From NCBI GenBank assembly GCA_934271245.1, contig CAKQQY010000039.1, positions 1-14,392 of the forward strand: a stretch of DNA of 14,392 bases. Direction: 5' to 3'. This document shows positions 7,196-14,392 of the stretch, one piece after another. The first letter of the stretch is position 1. Each line of letters opens with the position of its first letter. The position numbers and the translations under genes are program-made. The notes under the pieces were generated by a model. The model was given only the letters and a program-made list of their open reading frames with translations, was not told the origin of the DNA and made no database searches. The stretch is from an uncultured Clostridia bacterium. Lineage in GTDB: Bacteria > Bacillota > Clostridia > Christensenellales > Borkfalkiaceae.

Positions 7196-7897
7196 TCAAT
7201 AGGGTCCCGTCCATACTTCCCACGAAGCGACTAAAACCAGATCCTGTTCGAAGGTGTATATACCGTCCGTAACTTTCTGATCCGTTCCTTCTATCTTCCA
7301 GCAGTCGAATTCGTGACTTACGCTGGGGCTGTCTTTTACGTATTTAGGTACGGGAAGAGTAAATTCCCTGCCGTAAACGACTTTTATGGTAGTAGTTTCC
7401 ATAGGAACCTGCTCTTCGGTATAACCCGTTTTAAGAGTTATGGTGAACGTTCTGCAAACCACTGCCGTTACGATTAAATCGGCGGTTATTTTGGAAAAGT
7501 CGGTGCAATCCCAAATCATTTCCTTGCCGTCAACCTGTTTGGGTTCGGGAATATCGGTGAGCGCTTTGCCCTTTTTTACCATTTTTACGACGTCCGGCTG
7601 ACCTTCTTGCCTAAACGTTACCTTGCAATAGTTGGATCTTTCGATAGCGGTAATCGTCAAATCGGTAGTAATGCAGGAAAAGTCGGTATAATTCCAGATC
7701 ATTTCCTTGCCTTCTACCTGTTTGGGTTCGGGAATATCCGTAAGGGCTTCTCCCTTTTTAACCTTTCGTATTATCGTTTCGTACCCCACTTGGCAAAACC
7801 GCACGGTACATTCGGTCTGCTCGTTTTCTCCGCAACCGCCGAAAAAGAGCGCGGTCACGCAAAAAAGCGCGAGCATTAACGCAATTATTTTTTTCAT
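7196..7897 (-). CDS. Putative lipoprotein with tandem InlB/Flg_new-like repeats
   Basis: This 233-aa protein begins with a lipoprotein signal: MKK, a hydrophobic stretch, then lipobox FGGC with the lipidated Cys at 22. Two 61-residue repeats follow (30-90 and 91-151), identical at 36 of 61 positions by my alignment and nearly identical around KKGxALTDIPEPKQVxGKEMIW. A third, more diverged unit (about 148-226) has the FDCWKIEG...VTDGIYTF...LVLVASW pattern. These patterns resemble Listeria-Bacteroides InlB B-repeats (Flg_new), which form ubiquitin-like beta folds on cell-surface proteins. The protein should be anchored on the outer face of the membrane; its partner is unknown. The start has a good AAAGGGG ribosome site 6 bases upstream and a strong promoter. 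Several cysteines occur in the repeats. The DJ-1 gene follows 4 bases after its stop. Confidence 0.85.
   Translation of the reverse strand: MKKIIALMLALFCVTALFFGGCGENEQTECTVRFCQVGYETIIRKVKKGEALTDIPEPKQVEGKEMIWNYTDFSCITTDLTITAIERSNYCKVTFRQEGQPDVVKMVKKGKALTDIPEPKQVDGKEMIWDCTDFSKITADLIVTAVVCRTFTITLKTGYTEEQVPMETTTIKVVYGREFTLPVPKYVKDSPSVSHEFDCWKIEGTDQKVTDGIYTFEQDLVLVASWEVWTGPY
7445..7810 (-). repeat. Two tandem 183-bp coding repeats in the lipoprotein gene
   Basis: Unit 1 is 7628-7810 and unit 2 is 7445-7627; the period is exactly 183 bp (61 codons). Within the units one 23-base run is identical (7533-7555 and 7716-7738) and a second run of 14 bases is identical. Matching synonymous positions point to a fairly recent in-frame duplication or gene conversion. 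Confidence 0.85.
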
Positions 7898-7927
7898 TTC
7901 GTCCCCTTTTATATCAAAATCTTAATA

Positions 7928-7956
7928 ATTTTATCACATATTTTATAATTTTTCAA
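7928..7956 (-). promoter_or_regulatory. Strong promoter for the lipoprotein-DJ-1 operon
   Basis: On the minus strand TTGAAA (7951-7956) and TAAAAT (7928-7933) are 17 bp apart, each matching 5/6 of consensus, and an extended -10 TGA precedes TAAAAT. The start is expected near 7921, 24 bases before the ATG. It sits just after the engB stop codon (7965-7967), with no visible terminator between, so readthrough from the lon cluster may add to expression. Confidence 0.8.
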
Positions 7957-7964
7957 TAGAAAAT

Positions 7965-8549
7965 TCAATTATTTTGCGAAATTGCTTCTTCTATAAGGCG
8001 TAAAACGTCGTCTTTCCCGTATCCCGTTTCCGCGCTCGTCGCCGTAACGTTGCCGATGCCTAATTTCAACGCCGTCGCTATGGAAGATACCGACGGCTTA
8101 ATTCTCGTTTTACCGAGTTTATCCGCTTTCGTCGCCACGACGACGAAAGGAATACGATAAAAGTTCAGATAATTTATCATCAGTTTATCGTCTTCGGTGG
8201 GTTCGTGCCGTATATCGACGAGCGAGATAAGCAACCTTATTTTCTGCGTGGTCAGAAACGTTTCGAGCAGTTCTCCCCACTTCTTTTTTTCTTCTTTGCT
8301 GACCTTCGCGAACCCGTATCCCGGCAAATCCGCCAGCACGAATTCGCCGAAATCAAAGTAATTTATAAGCCTTGTTCTGCCCGGAGTAACGGAAGTTCTC
8401 GCAAGTTTCGAATTGTTGGCAAGCATATTTATAAGCGAACTTTTGCCTACGTTACTCTTACCCGAAACCGCGATTATCGGCTTTTCGGTAAAATAAAAGT
8501 TTTTGCCGTCCGCCACCGAAGTTATGAATTTCGCCTGTTTTATAACCAT
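7965..8549 (-). CDS. engB: Ribosome biogenesis GTPase EngB (YsxC/YihA)
   Basis: This 194-aa single-domain GTPase has all G motifs: G1 GKSNVGKS (30-37), G2 PGRT (56-59), G3 DLPG (74-77) followed by YGFAKV, G4 TKAD (140-143) and G5 SAE (172-174). The length is typical for EngB. It assists late assembly of the 50S ribosomal subunit in the cytoplasm and is essential in several bacteria. It lies 9 bases after the lon stop; the intervening TAATAAAACGAA contains no clear ribosome site, so coupling to lon translation is likely. The lon-engB order is conserved in Firmicutes. Confidence 0.96.
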   Translation of the reverse strand: MVIKQAKFITSVADGKNFYFTEKPIIAVSGKSNVGKSSLINMLANNSKLARTSVTPGRTRLINYFDFGEFVLADLPGYGFAKVSKEEKKKWGELLETFLTTQKIRLLISLVDIRHEPTEDDKLMINYLNFYRIPFVVVATKADKLGKTRIKPSVSSIATALKLGIGNVTATSAETGYGKDDVLRLIEEAISQNN

Positions 8550-8558
8550 TTCGTTTTA

Positions 8559-10886
8559 TTAAAATTCTATCGCCTTTTCAAACACTTCGTTCACGTCCGA
8601 AACGGGAATAAAATTTATCTCCTTTCGTATTTCTTCGGGAATATCTTCCGTATCTTTTTCGTTGTCTTTCGGAATTATCACGTTTTTAATGCCGAGCCTA
8701 AATGCGGCGAGCGATTTTTCTTTAAGCCCGCCTATCGGCAACACCTTGCCGCGAAGTGTGATTTCGCCCGTCATAGCCACCGTGTTTTTAACGGGTTTTT
8801 CGGCAAACGCCGATAAAATAGCCGTCGCCATGGTAATGCCCGCGCTCGGTCCGTCTTTGGGCGTCGCGCCTTCGGGAACGTGAATATGAATATCGGTATT
8901 TTCAAACCGTTTCGGGTCTATTCCGTATTTCACCGCGTGCGCTTTTATATACGTTACCGCCGCTCTGGCAGACTCTTTCATAACGTCGCCGAGTTTGCCC
9001 GTCAGTATTATATCCCCTTTGCCGCCGATAAGACCTACTTCTATCGTTAAGGTCGTGCCGCCGAAACTCGTCCAGGCAAGCCCCGTAGCCGCGCCGATTT
9101 CCGATTTTTCCATTACCGAATCGGCAATCCTTTTTTCTCTTCCGAGATATTCGGAAAGGTTGTTTTCGGTAACCGTTTTCTTTCGGGTTTTAGGATTTTC
9201 CGCAACGGCGACCGCGGCTTTTCTGACTACCGCGTTAATCTCTCTTTCGAGATTTCTTACGCCCGCTTCCAAGGTATAGCATTTTATTATTTTGTCTATG
9301 CCGCCGTCGGTTATCGCTATTTTTTTTTCGGTTAACCCGTTGTTTTTTATGGCCTTAGGTATAAGGTATCTTTTCGCTATTTCTCTCTTTTCTTCGTTGG
9401 TGTATCCGCCGAGTTCAATGATTTCCATTCTGTCTAAAAGCGGATACGGAATAGTGTCCATACTGTTTGCGGTGGTGATGAAAATCACGTCGGAAAGGTC
9501 GTACGGCACTTCCATATATCTGTCGCGGAAAGAAACATTCTGTTCGGGGTCAAGCACTTCTAAAAGAGCGCTCGCGGGATCTCCGTGAATATCGGACGAC
9601 AATTTATCTATTTCGTCGAGCAAGAAAACGGGATTGCTTACCCCTGCGTTTTTAATGCCGTAAATGATACGCCCCGGCATCGCGCCGACGTAAGTTCTTC
9701 TATGCCCCCTGATTTCCGCTTCGTCTTTAAGTCCGCCAAGGCTCATTCTTACGAACTTTCTGCCGAGCGCTCTCGCTATCGACGACGCCACCGAAGTTTT
9801 GCCTACCCCCGGAGGCCCTACGAAGCAGAGAATAGGTCCTTTAACCTTTTTGGTAAGGTGAAGCACCGCGATGTATTCGAGTATTCTCTCTTTTACCTTT
9901 TCTAATCCGAAGTGGTCGCCGTCGAGAATTTCTTTCGCCTTTAATATATCAGGGTTATCTACCGTTTTTTCGTTGAACGGAAGTTCGGTAAGCCAGTCGA
10001 GATAGTTAAGAATTATCGAATAATCGGGCGACGCGGGATTTATTTTATCGAGCCTTGCGACTTCCTTTAACGCCTTTTCTTCTATCTCTTTAGGGAACTT
10101 CTTGTCCTTTATTCTCTTTAAGAGCGTTTCGCCGTCGTCTTCGTTGTCGCCGAGTTCCGCGTGAATGGCTTTAATCTGCTCGCGAAGATAAAACTCTTTC
10201 TGGCTTTTATCTATACTGCTTCTGACGGAATTAGCCACGTTTTTCTCTATCTTGGCTATTTCAAGTTCTTTCTGCAAAAGCGAAGAGAACGCGTCGAGCC
10301 TTAAAACGGTATCGTCGATTTCGAGTACCGACTGAATGGCGTTTTCCTTAAACGGAATAACCGACAACGCGTTCTCTATAAAATCGTCGGGGTTAGCCAT
10401 ATCGGACAAAGCGTTTACCACTTCTTTGGTGATTCTGCCGTCGAACAGAGAGTATTCGTAAAAACTGTTCTTTGCCACTCTGTAATGGGCTTCGACGGTG
10501 GTTTCGTCCGCAGAACAGGTATAAGGAGCGTATTCGACTTTTACCGTAAAACAACCCCTATCCGAAGTAAATTCGCATATTTTTACCCTTTCGAGCGCCT
10601 GAACGGACAATTTAAGGTTGTTTTCGGAATTCTTTATGACGTGTTTTATTTTCGCCAGAACGCCCACGTAATAAATATCTTTAACCGTCGGGTTATCGAT
10701 AACGGAGTTTTTCTGCGAAGATATAACGACTAAAGAATCTCCGTCGAGCGCTTTCTGCGCCGCAGTTACCGACATGGGTCTGCCCACGTCGAAGTTGAGC
10801 AACGTTTTGGGAAGCAACACCTTTCCGCGTAACGCGATTAAAGGTAATTCCCTTCCTTCTATATTTAATAAATCGAGTTCTTCCAT
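8559..10886 (-). CDS. lon: ATP-dependent protease La (Lon, LonA type)
   Basis: This 775-aa protein is close to the usual LonA length. The N-terminal substrate-binding LON domain runs from about 12 to 205, followed by a coiled linker. The AAA+ module has Walker A GPPGVGKT (357-364) and Walker B FLLDEIDK (421-428), with sensor and arginine-finger regions after it. The C-terminal protease carries the Ser-Lys dyad: Ser681 in KDGPSAG and Lys724 in GGLKEK, spaced 43 residues as in E. coli (679/722). Lon forms a cytoplasmic hexamer that degrades misfolded and regulatory proteins. The start has a GGAG ribosome site 7 bases upstream. The gene lies 16 bases after the second HAD gene and before engB. 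No heat-shock element such as CIRCE is visible upstream, so it probably depends on the operon promoter beyond the right edge. Confidence 0.97.
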   Translation of the reverse strand: MEELDLLNIEGRELPLIALRGKVLLPKTLLNFDVGRPMSVTAAQKALDGDSLVVISSQKNSVIDNPTVKDIYYVGVLAKIKHVIKNSENNLKLSVQALERVKICEFTSDRGCFTVKVEYAPYTCSADETTVEAHYRVAKNSFYEYSLFDGRITKEVVNALSDMANPDDFIENALSVIPFKENAIQSVLEIDDTVLRLDAFSSLLQKELEIAKIEKNVANSVRSSIDKSQKEFYLREQIKAIHAELGDNEDDGETLLKRIKDKKFPKEIEEKALKEVARLDKINPASPDYSIILNYLDWLTELPFNEKTVDNPDILKAKEILDGDHFGLEKVKERILEYIAVLHLTKKVKGPILCFVGPPGVGKTSVASSIARALGRKFVRMSLGGLKDEAEIRGHRRTYVGAMPGRIIYGIKNAGVSNPVFLLDEIDKLSSDIHGDPASALLEVLDPEQNVSFRDRYMEVPYDLSDVIFITTANSMDTIPYPLLDRMEIIELGGYTNEEKREIAKRYLIPKAIKNNGLTEKKIAITDGGIDKIIKCYTLEAGVRNLEREINAVVRKAAVAVAENPKTRKKTVTENNLSEYLGREKRIADSVMEKSEIGAATGLAWTSFGGTTLTIEVGLIGGKGDIILTGKLGDVMKESARAAVTYIKAHAVKYGIDPKRFENTDIHIHVPEGATPKDGPSAGITMATAILSAFAEKPVKNTVAMTGEITLRGKVLPIGGLKEKSLAAFRLGIKNVIIPKDNEKDTEDIPEEIRKEINFIPVSDVNEVFEKAIEF

Positions 10887-10902
10887 AAGTATTCTCCGAT
10901 AA

Positions 10903-11703
10903 TTATAAGCAGTATTTTTTTAACAATGCAAGCACGGGGTTTTCTTCGAAGGGAACGGTTATTTCGTCGGCAACTTTTTTAAGTTCTTCGGAAGCGTTGC
11001 CTACGGCGACCCCTCGCCACGGACCTTTAAGCAGTTCTATATCGTTGGTGGAATCGCCTACCGTGATTACTTTTTCGAGCGGCACGCCGTAATAATCCGC
11101 CGCCCGCTTTACGCTTTCCCCTTTGCTGCACTCGGGATTTATAACTTCCATAAGCGTTTCGTTGCCGTTGTTGAAAATCAACTTTCCCTTGTATTTTTCG
11201 TTATATTTTTTGGTAAGCGTTCCCACCGATTCTTTGTTTCCGACGGCGGTGCATTTTAACAGGTCGCTGTCGGCGTTTTCTAAAAATTCGGTTATAGACG
11301 GCACTTTTATTATTTCCACGTCGGGGCTTAACCTGTAAAAATCTATGTACCAACTTTCTTTATCGTAGTACAGTCTGTCGTCTTTAAATATTACCGCCTG
11401 CAAACCGTCTTCGATAAACTCGTCCACGACTTTTATTAAAAGGTCTTTTTTTATTCCGCCGGAAAAAATCTCTTTGCCGCTTTCCACGTCTTTTATAAGC
11501 GCCCCCTGATAGGCTATAAGCGCTCCCTTAAATCCGTATTTAAGGCATATCCTTTCGATAGAACAGTACATTCTGCCCGTGCAGATAACGAATTTGCCGC
11601 CTTTTTTTTCGAATTCTTTTATGGCTTCTACCGTTTCCGCGTTTATTTCGCTTATTCTTCCCAAAGTTCCGTCAAAATCGGAAATCATCATTTCGTATTT
11701 CAT
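10903..11703 (-). CDS. Cof-type HAD-IIB family hydrolase (downstream copy)
   Basis: This 266-aa protein carries the HAD motifs: motif I DFDGT with Asp9 (nucleophile) and Asp11, motif II Thr42 in CTGR, motif III Lys194 and motif IV GDSTND with Asp217 and Asp221. The insertion between motifs II and III (about 85-165) is the C2B-type cap of the Cof subfamily, whose members dephosphorylate sugar phosphates, PLP, FMN or related metabolites. The substrate cannot be inferred. It aligns without any gap to the neighbouring HAD protein, with 146 of 266 identical residues (about 55%) by hand count. An AAGGA ribosome site lies 5-6 bases before the start, and the gap from the upstream copy is 14 bases. 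It precedes lon by 16 bases. Confidence 0.92.
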   Translation of the reverse strand: MKYEMMISDFDGTLGRISEINAETVEAIKEFEKKGGKFVICTGRMYCSIERICLKYGFKGALIAYQGALIKDVESGKEIFSGGIKKDLLIKVVDEFIEDGLQAVIFKDDRLYYDKESWYIDFYRLSPDVEIIKVPSITEFLENADSDLLKCTAVGNKESVGTLTKKYNEKYKGKLIFNNGNETLMEVINPECSKGESVKRAADYYGVPLEKVITVGDSTNDIELLKGPWRGVAVGNASEELKKVADEITVPFEENPVLALLKKYCL

Positions 11704-11717
11704 AATTATCCTTATAG

Positions 11718-12518
11718 TTAAAGACAGTATTTTTCGAGTATCGTTTTTACGGGGTGCGATTTATACGGCACGGTCACTTCGTCGGTAACCTTTTTAAGTT
11801 CTTCCAAGCCGTCGCCTACGGCTACTCCACGCCACGGTCCGCCGACTAATTCAAGGTCGTTCGTGGAATCGCCTACCGCGATTACTTCTTTAAGCGGTAC
11901 ACCGTAACGGTTCGCTATAAATCTTACCGCGTTGCCCTTGGTGTACGCGGGGTTTACCGCTTCCACAAGATAAGGGGCGCCGTTGTTTATTATAAGTTTC
12001 CCTTTATATTTCTCGGCGAATTTGTCCGTTAAAAATTTGGTTCTTTCGATTTCGCATACTCCGCACACTTTCAGAAAAGGTCGTTCGGTGTTTTTAACGA
12101 ATTCTATAACGTCGGGAATTTTTCGCATATTCACGTCGCCGATTCTTTCGTAAGTTTTAATAAGGTCGGATTCGTAATCGTAATAAAGCACGTCGTCGAT
12201 TTCGGCGATAGGCTGCATTCCTTCTTTTTTCATATCGTTGAAAACGGAAAGCGCAAGATTTTGCGGAACGCCGCCCGACAAAATCGTTTTACCCGTTTCT
12301 ATTTCGTTTATCATCGCTCCCTGATAGGATATAACGAGTCCTTTCAGTCCGTATTTACGGCAGGTTTTTATTATGGAGCAATACATTCTCCCCGTACAGA
12401 TAACGAACTTTCCGCCTTTTTTTTCGAATTCTTTTACCGCCGCGACGGACTCAGTATCAATTTCCGTTCCGACGCCGAGAGTTCCGTCGTAATCGGAGAA
12501 CATCAGCCGATATTTCAT
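11718..12518 (-). CDS. Cof-type HAD-IIB family hydrolase (upstream copy)
   Basis: This 266-aa protein has Asp9 and Asp11 in motif I (SDYDGT), Thr42 in CTGR, Lys194 in motif III and Asp217/Asp221 in GDSTND, so all catalytic residues are intact. The cap domain (about 85-165) is only ~35% identical to that of its tandem copy while the rest is ~64% identical, which suggests a different substrate. Its ATG overlaps the uvrC stop (ATGA, 12515-12518), so translation is coupled. An AAGGA ribosome site lies about 10 bases upstream inside the uvrC 3' end. Both copies end in the same KYCL tail. The role within a DNA repair and proteolysis operon is unknown; a metabolite-repair or phosphatase role is typical of the family. 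Confidence 0.92.
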   Translation of the reverse strand: MKYRLMFSDYDGTLGVGTEIDTESVAAVKEFEKKGGKFVICTGRMYCSIIKTCRKYGLKGLVISYQGAMINEIETGKTILSGGVPQNLALSVFNDMKKEGMQPIAEIDDVLYYDYESDLIKTYERIGDVNMRKIPDVIEFVKNTERPFLKVCGVCEIERTKFLTDKFAEKYKGKLIINNGAPYLVEAVNPAYTKGNAVRFIANRYGVPLKEVIAVGDSTNDLELVGGPWRGVAVGDGLEELKKVTDEVTVPYKSHPVKTILEKYCL

Positions 12519-14338
12519 CTTAATTTTTCCTTGGTTAAATATTCGATTATGATTTTTGCCTGTTTTTCGCCTATACCTTCCGTTTCCGTCAACTCTTCTT
12601 CGGTTGCGGAAGATATGCCCTGCACGTCCTTAAACTTTTCCAAAAGAGCGTTTATACGTTTTTTGCCTAACCCTTTTATTTCGCCGAGAACGGAAGAAAG
12701 CGCCCTTTTACCCCTTAAATTTCTGTGGTAAGTAATGGCGAATCTGTGCGCTTCGTCCCTGATTTTCTGCATAAGCCGTAAACAGTAATCGCTGTGCGGC
12801 AGAACGACGGGAACGGGATTGCCCGGCAAAAATATTTCTTCTTCTCTTTTGGCAAGCGAGATAAGGTCTATATCCGTCACGCCTTCTTCGTCGAAAATTT
12901 CTTTTACGCTGGAAAGTTGCCCTTTGCCGCCGTCGATGATTATAAGGTCGGGTTTCGGGAATTTATCGGGGTCGGTTCTCATTCTTTCGATACGGCGTTT
13001 CAACACTTCCTGTAAACACGCGAAGTCGTCCGACCCTTCTATGGTTTTTATCTTAAACCGACGGTAAGAATCCCCGTCCTTTTCGCCGTCTGTAAAAACG
13101 ACCATACTGCCGACCTTGTCCGTTCCGCTTATATGCGAAATATCGTAACATTCCATACGCCGCGGATAACGCTTTAAGCCTAAAATCTCCTGTAATCTCT
13201 TGCAAGCGACTACCGTTATGTCGTTTTTGTGTTTAATTCTGTCCACCGCCGTTTCGAGATGTTCGTCGGCGTTGGCTCTCGCCATGTCGGCGAGTTGCTT
13301 TCTCATTCCCTGTTCGGGGCAGATAAGCGTAACGTTTTTATCGTAACTGTCTTTGAAAAACTTTTCTATTACCTTAGAGTCTTCCGTTTCGCCGTCGGTT
13401 ATAATCTCGTCGGGAAAATCGGAATCGCTCTGATAATACCTTAAAATGAATTCGGAAAGACCTTCCGCTTCCGTTTTGCATACGCTTTCGAAAGAAAATC
13501 TTTTTCCGCCGAGCATTCTGCCCTTTCTTACCACAAGAAGGCTTACCGCCGCGTATAATCCGTTGGCGCGGTAAGAAATTACGTCGGCGTCTAAAAATTT
13601 GTTTAACGACGTTATACGTTTTAACTTGATTTTTTCTAAACTCAAAAGGTTTTCTTTATATTTAAGCGCAAGTTCGAACTGCTCTTCGTTTGCCGCGGCG
13701 AGCATTTTTTCTTTTAAGATTTTTTCCGTTTCGGAAATATCGCCGTTCAGAAAATCTATTGCCGAACGCACTTTTTTATCGTACTCTTCTTCGGTAATAT
13801 ACCCCGCGCACGGCGCGGAACATTTGCCGATATGATAATTTAAGCACGGCTTTAACCTTTTCCCTTCGACGAGCGTTTTATCGCAAGGGCGAACGCCGAA
13901 CACGAGATTGAGCGTTTCGGTTACGCCGTTAACGTTTACGCCGCCCATAAACGGGCCGAAGTATTTCGCTCCGTCCTTTTTGATTTTACGGGTCACTTTG
14001 AACGCCGGGAATCTGTCTTTTAAGTTTACTTTTAGGTATGGATAGGTTTTGTCGTCTTTGAGTAAAATGTTATATCTCGGTTTATGTTTTTTTATGAGAT
14101 TGTTTTCCAAAGACAACGCGTCTATTTCGCTGGGCGCAATGTAATAGTAAAAGTCGGCGACGTTACTTACCATCGCCATAACCTTATCGGTTTTTACCGA
14201 ATTAAAGAAGTATTGTCTTACCCTGTTTTTTAAGTTTTTCGCCTTGCCGACGTAAATAATCTGCCCGTCTTTGTCGAGCATAACGTAAACGCCGGGGTTT
14301 TCGGGTAAAAGTTTTAATTTATCTTCCAGAACGCCCAT
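12515..14338 (-). CDS. uvrC: Excinuclease ABC subunit C (UvrC)
   Basis: This 607-aa protein is full length for UvrC. An N-terminal GIY-YIG nuclease domain (about 13-92; PGVYVM, IYVGKAKNLKNRV with Tyr29 and Arg39, Glu78) makes the 3' incision. A cysteine cluster (Cys152, 165, 173, 177) matches the iron-sulfur cluster cysteines described for E. coli UvrC. The UVR motif that contacts UvrB lies near 201-236. The RNase-H-like domain that makes the 5' incision carries the expected Asp399 (CYDISH), Asp469 (IIIDGG) and His531 (DEAHRF). A helix-hairpin-helix pair (about 545-605) binds DNA. It acts with UvrA and UvrB in nucleotide excision repair, and neither lies in the window. The chosen start has no ribosome site, and only 54 bases upstream are visible, in which no convincing promoter is seen. 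It overlaps the next gene by 4 bases. Confidence 0.97.
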   Translation of the reverse strand: MGVLEDKLKLLPENPGVYVMLDKDGQIIYVGKAKNLKNRVRQYFFNSVKTDKVMAMVSNVADFYYYIAPSEIDALSLENNLIKKHKPRYNILLKDDKTYPYLKVNLKDRFPAFKVTRKIKKDGAKYFGPFMGGVNVNGVTETLNLVFGVRPCDKTLVEGKRLKPCLNYHIGKCSAPCAGYITEEEYDKKVRSAIDFLNGDISETEKILKEKMLAAANEEQFELALKYKENLLSLEKIKLKRITSLNKFLDADVISYRANGLYAAVSLLVVRKGRMLGGKRFSFESVCKTEAEGLSEFILRYYQSDSDFPDEIITDGETEDSKVIEKFFKDSYDKNVTLICPEQGMRKQLADMARANADEHLETAVDRIKHKNDITVVACKRLQEILGLKRYPRRMECYDISHISGTDKVGSMVVFTDGEKDGDSYRRFKIKTIEGSDDFACLQEVLKRRIERMRTDPDKFPKPDLIIIDGGKGQLSSVKEIFDEEGVTDIDLISLAKREEEIFLPGNPVPVVLPHSDYCLRLMQKIRDEAHRFAITYHRNLRGKRALSSVLGEIKGLGKKRINALLEKFKDVQGISSATEEELTETEGIGEKQAKIIIEYLTKEKLR

Positions 14339-14392
14339 ATAATATATATCGAAAATTTTATTTAAACGCGCATAGCATTTGCAGGCATTTTT

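Noticed and set aside
7445..7810. Tandem repeats considered as a CRISPR array
   Set aside because: The repeats are 183 bp, in frame, inside a coding sequence, with no short repeat-spacer periodicity and no cas genes.
8205..8816. 203-codon open frame on the plus strand
   Set aside because: It runs antisense across engB and the lon 3' end, both unmistakable genes. Its composition (Arg/His/Phe/Tyr-rich) is that of a shadow frame with no recognisable motif.
12261..12731. 156-codon plus-strand open frame antisense to the HAD and uvrC genes
   Set aside because: It is a shadow of two well-supported genes, with no ribosome site or domain pattern.
14339..14392. Possible promoter for uvrC in the last 54 bases
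   Set aside because: A TAAAAT is present on the minus strand, but the hexamer 17 bp upstream (TGCAAA) matches only 3/6 of the -35, and the region is truncated by the window edge.

Overview
The window looks like a chromosomal housekeeping stretch from a low-to-mid GC Firmicutes-type bacterium, most likely an uncultivated Clostridia-like lineage. The support is the lon-engB (ysxC) order, a Cof-type HAD pair, a YdiF/Uup-like ABC-F protein, a lipoprotein with InlB/Flg_new-like repeats, clear AGGAG-type ribosome binding sites before several genes, and TTGAnn-17 bp-TAAAAT promoters. This placement is an inference; no rRNA is present to fix it.

Layout from left to right. (1) A tRNA-Gln(CUG) gene on the minus strand (80-153) has its own promoter (173-201) and a perfect 17-bp hairpin terminator (44-80). 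(2) A half-size exporter-type ABC transporter with fused membrane and ATPase domains lies on the minus strand (343-2196). (3) A Wzm/Wzt-type polysaccharide exporter pair lies on the minus strand (permease 3570-4457, ATPase 2313-3560), with a promoter at 4516-4544. (4) A divergent plus-strand ABC-F gene (4712-6604) has its own promoter and a small leader hairpin, and ends in a hairpin shared with the convergent genes. (5) A minus-strand pair follows: a repeat-containing lipoprotein and a DJ-1/PfpI protein (6664-7897), with a strong promoter at 7928-7956. (6) A tight minus-strand cluster uvrC - HAD - HAD - lon - engB (7965-14338) has gaps of -4, 14, 16 and 9 bases, so it is probably one operon. 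It joins nucleotide excision repair, two tandemly duplicated sugar-phosphatase-like HAD enzymes, ATP-dependent proteolysis and 50S ribosome assembly.

No intergenic stretch exceeds 300 bases; the longest, 4458-4711, holds divergent promoters. There is no CRISPR array, insertion sequence, phage gene or recognisable defence system. I see no wholly novel system. The points most worth a second look are the gapless HAD duplication whose cap domain has diverged faster than its core, the lipoprotein with near-identical tandem repeats coupled to a DJ-1 gene, the leader hairpin of the ABC-F gene, and a short direct repeat flanking the first ABC transporter.
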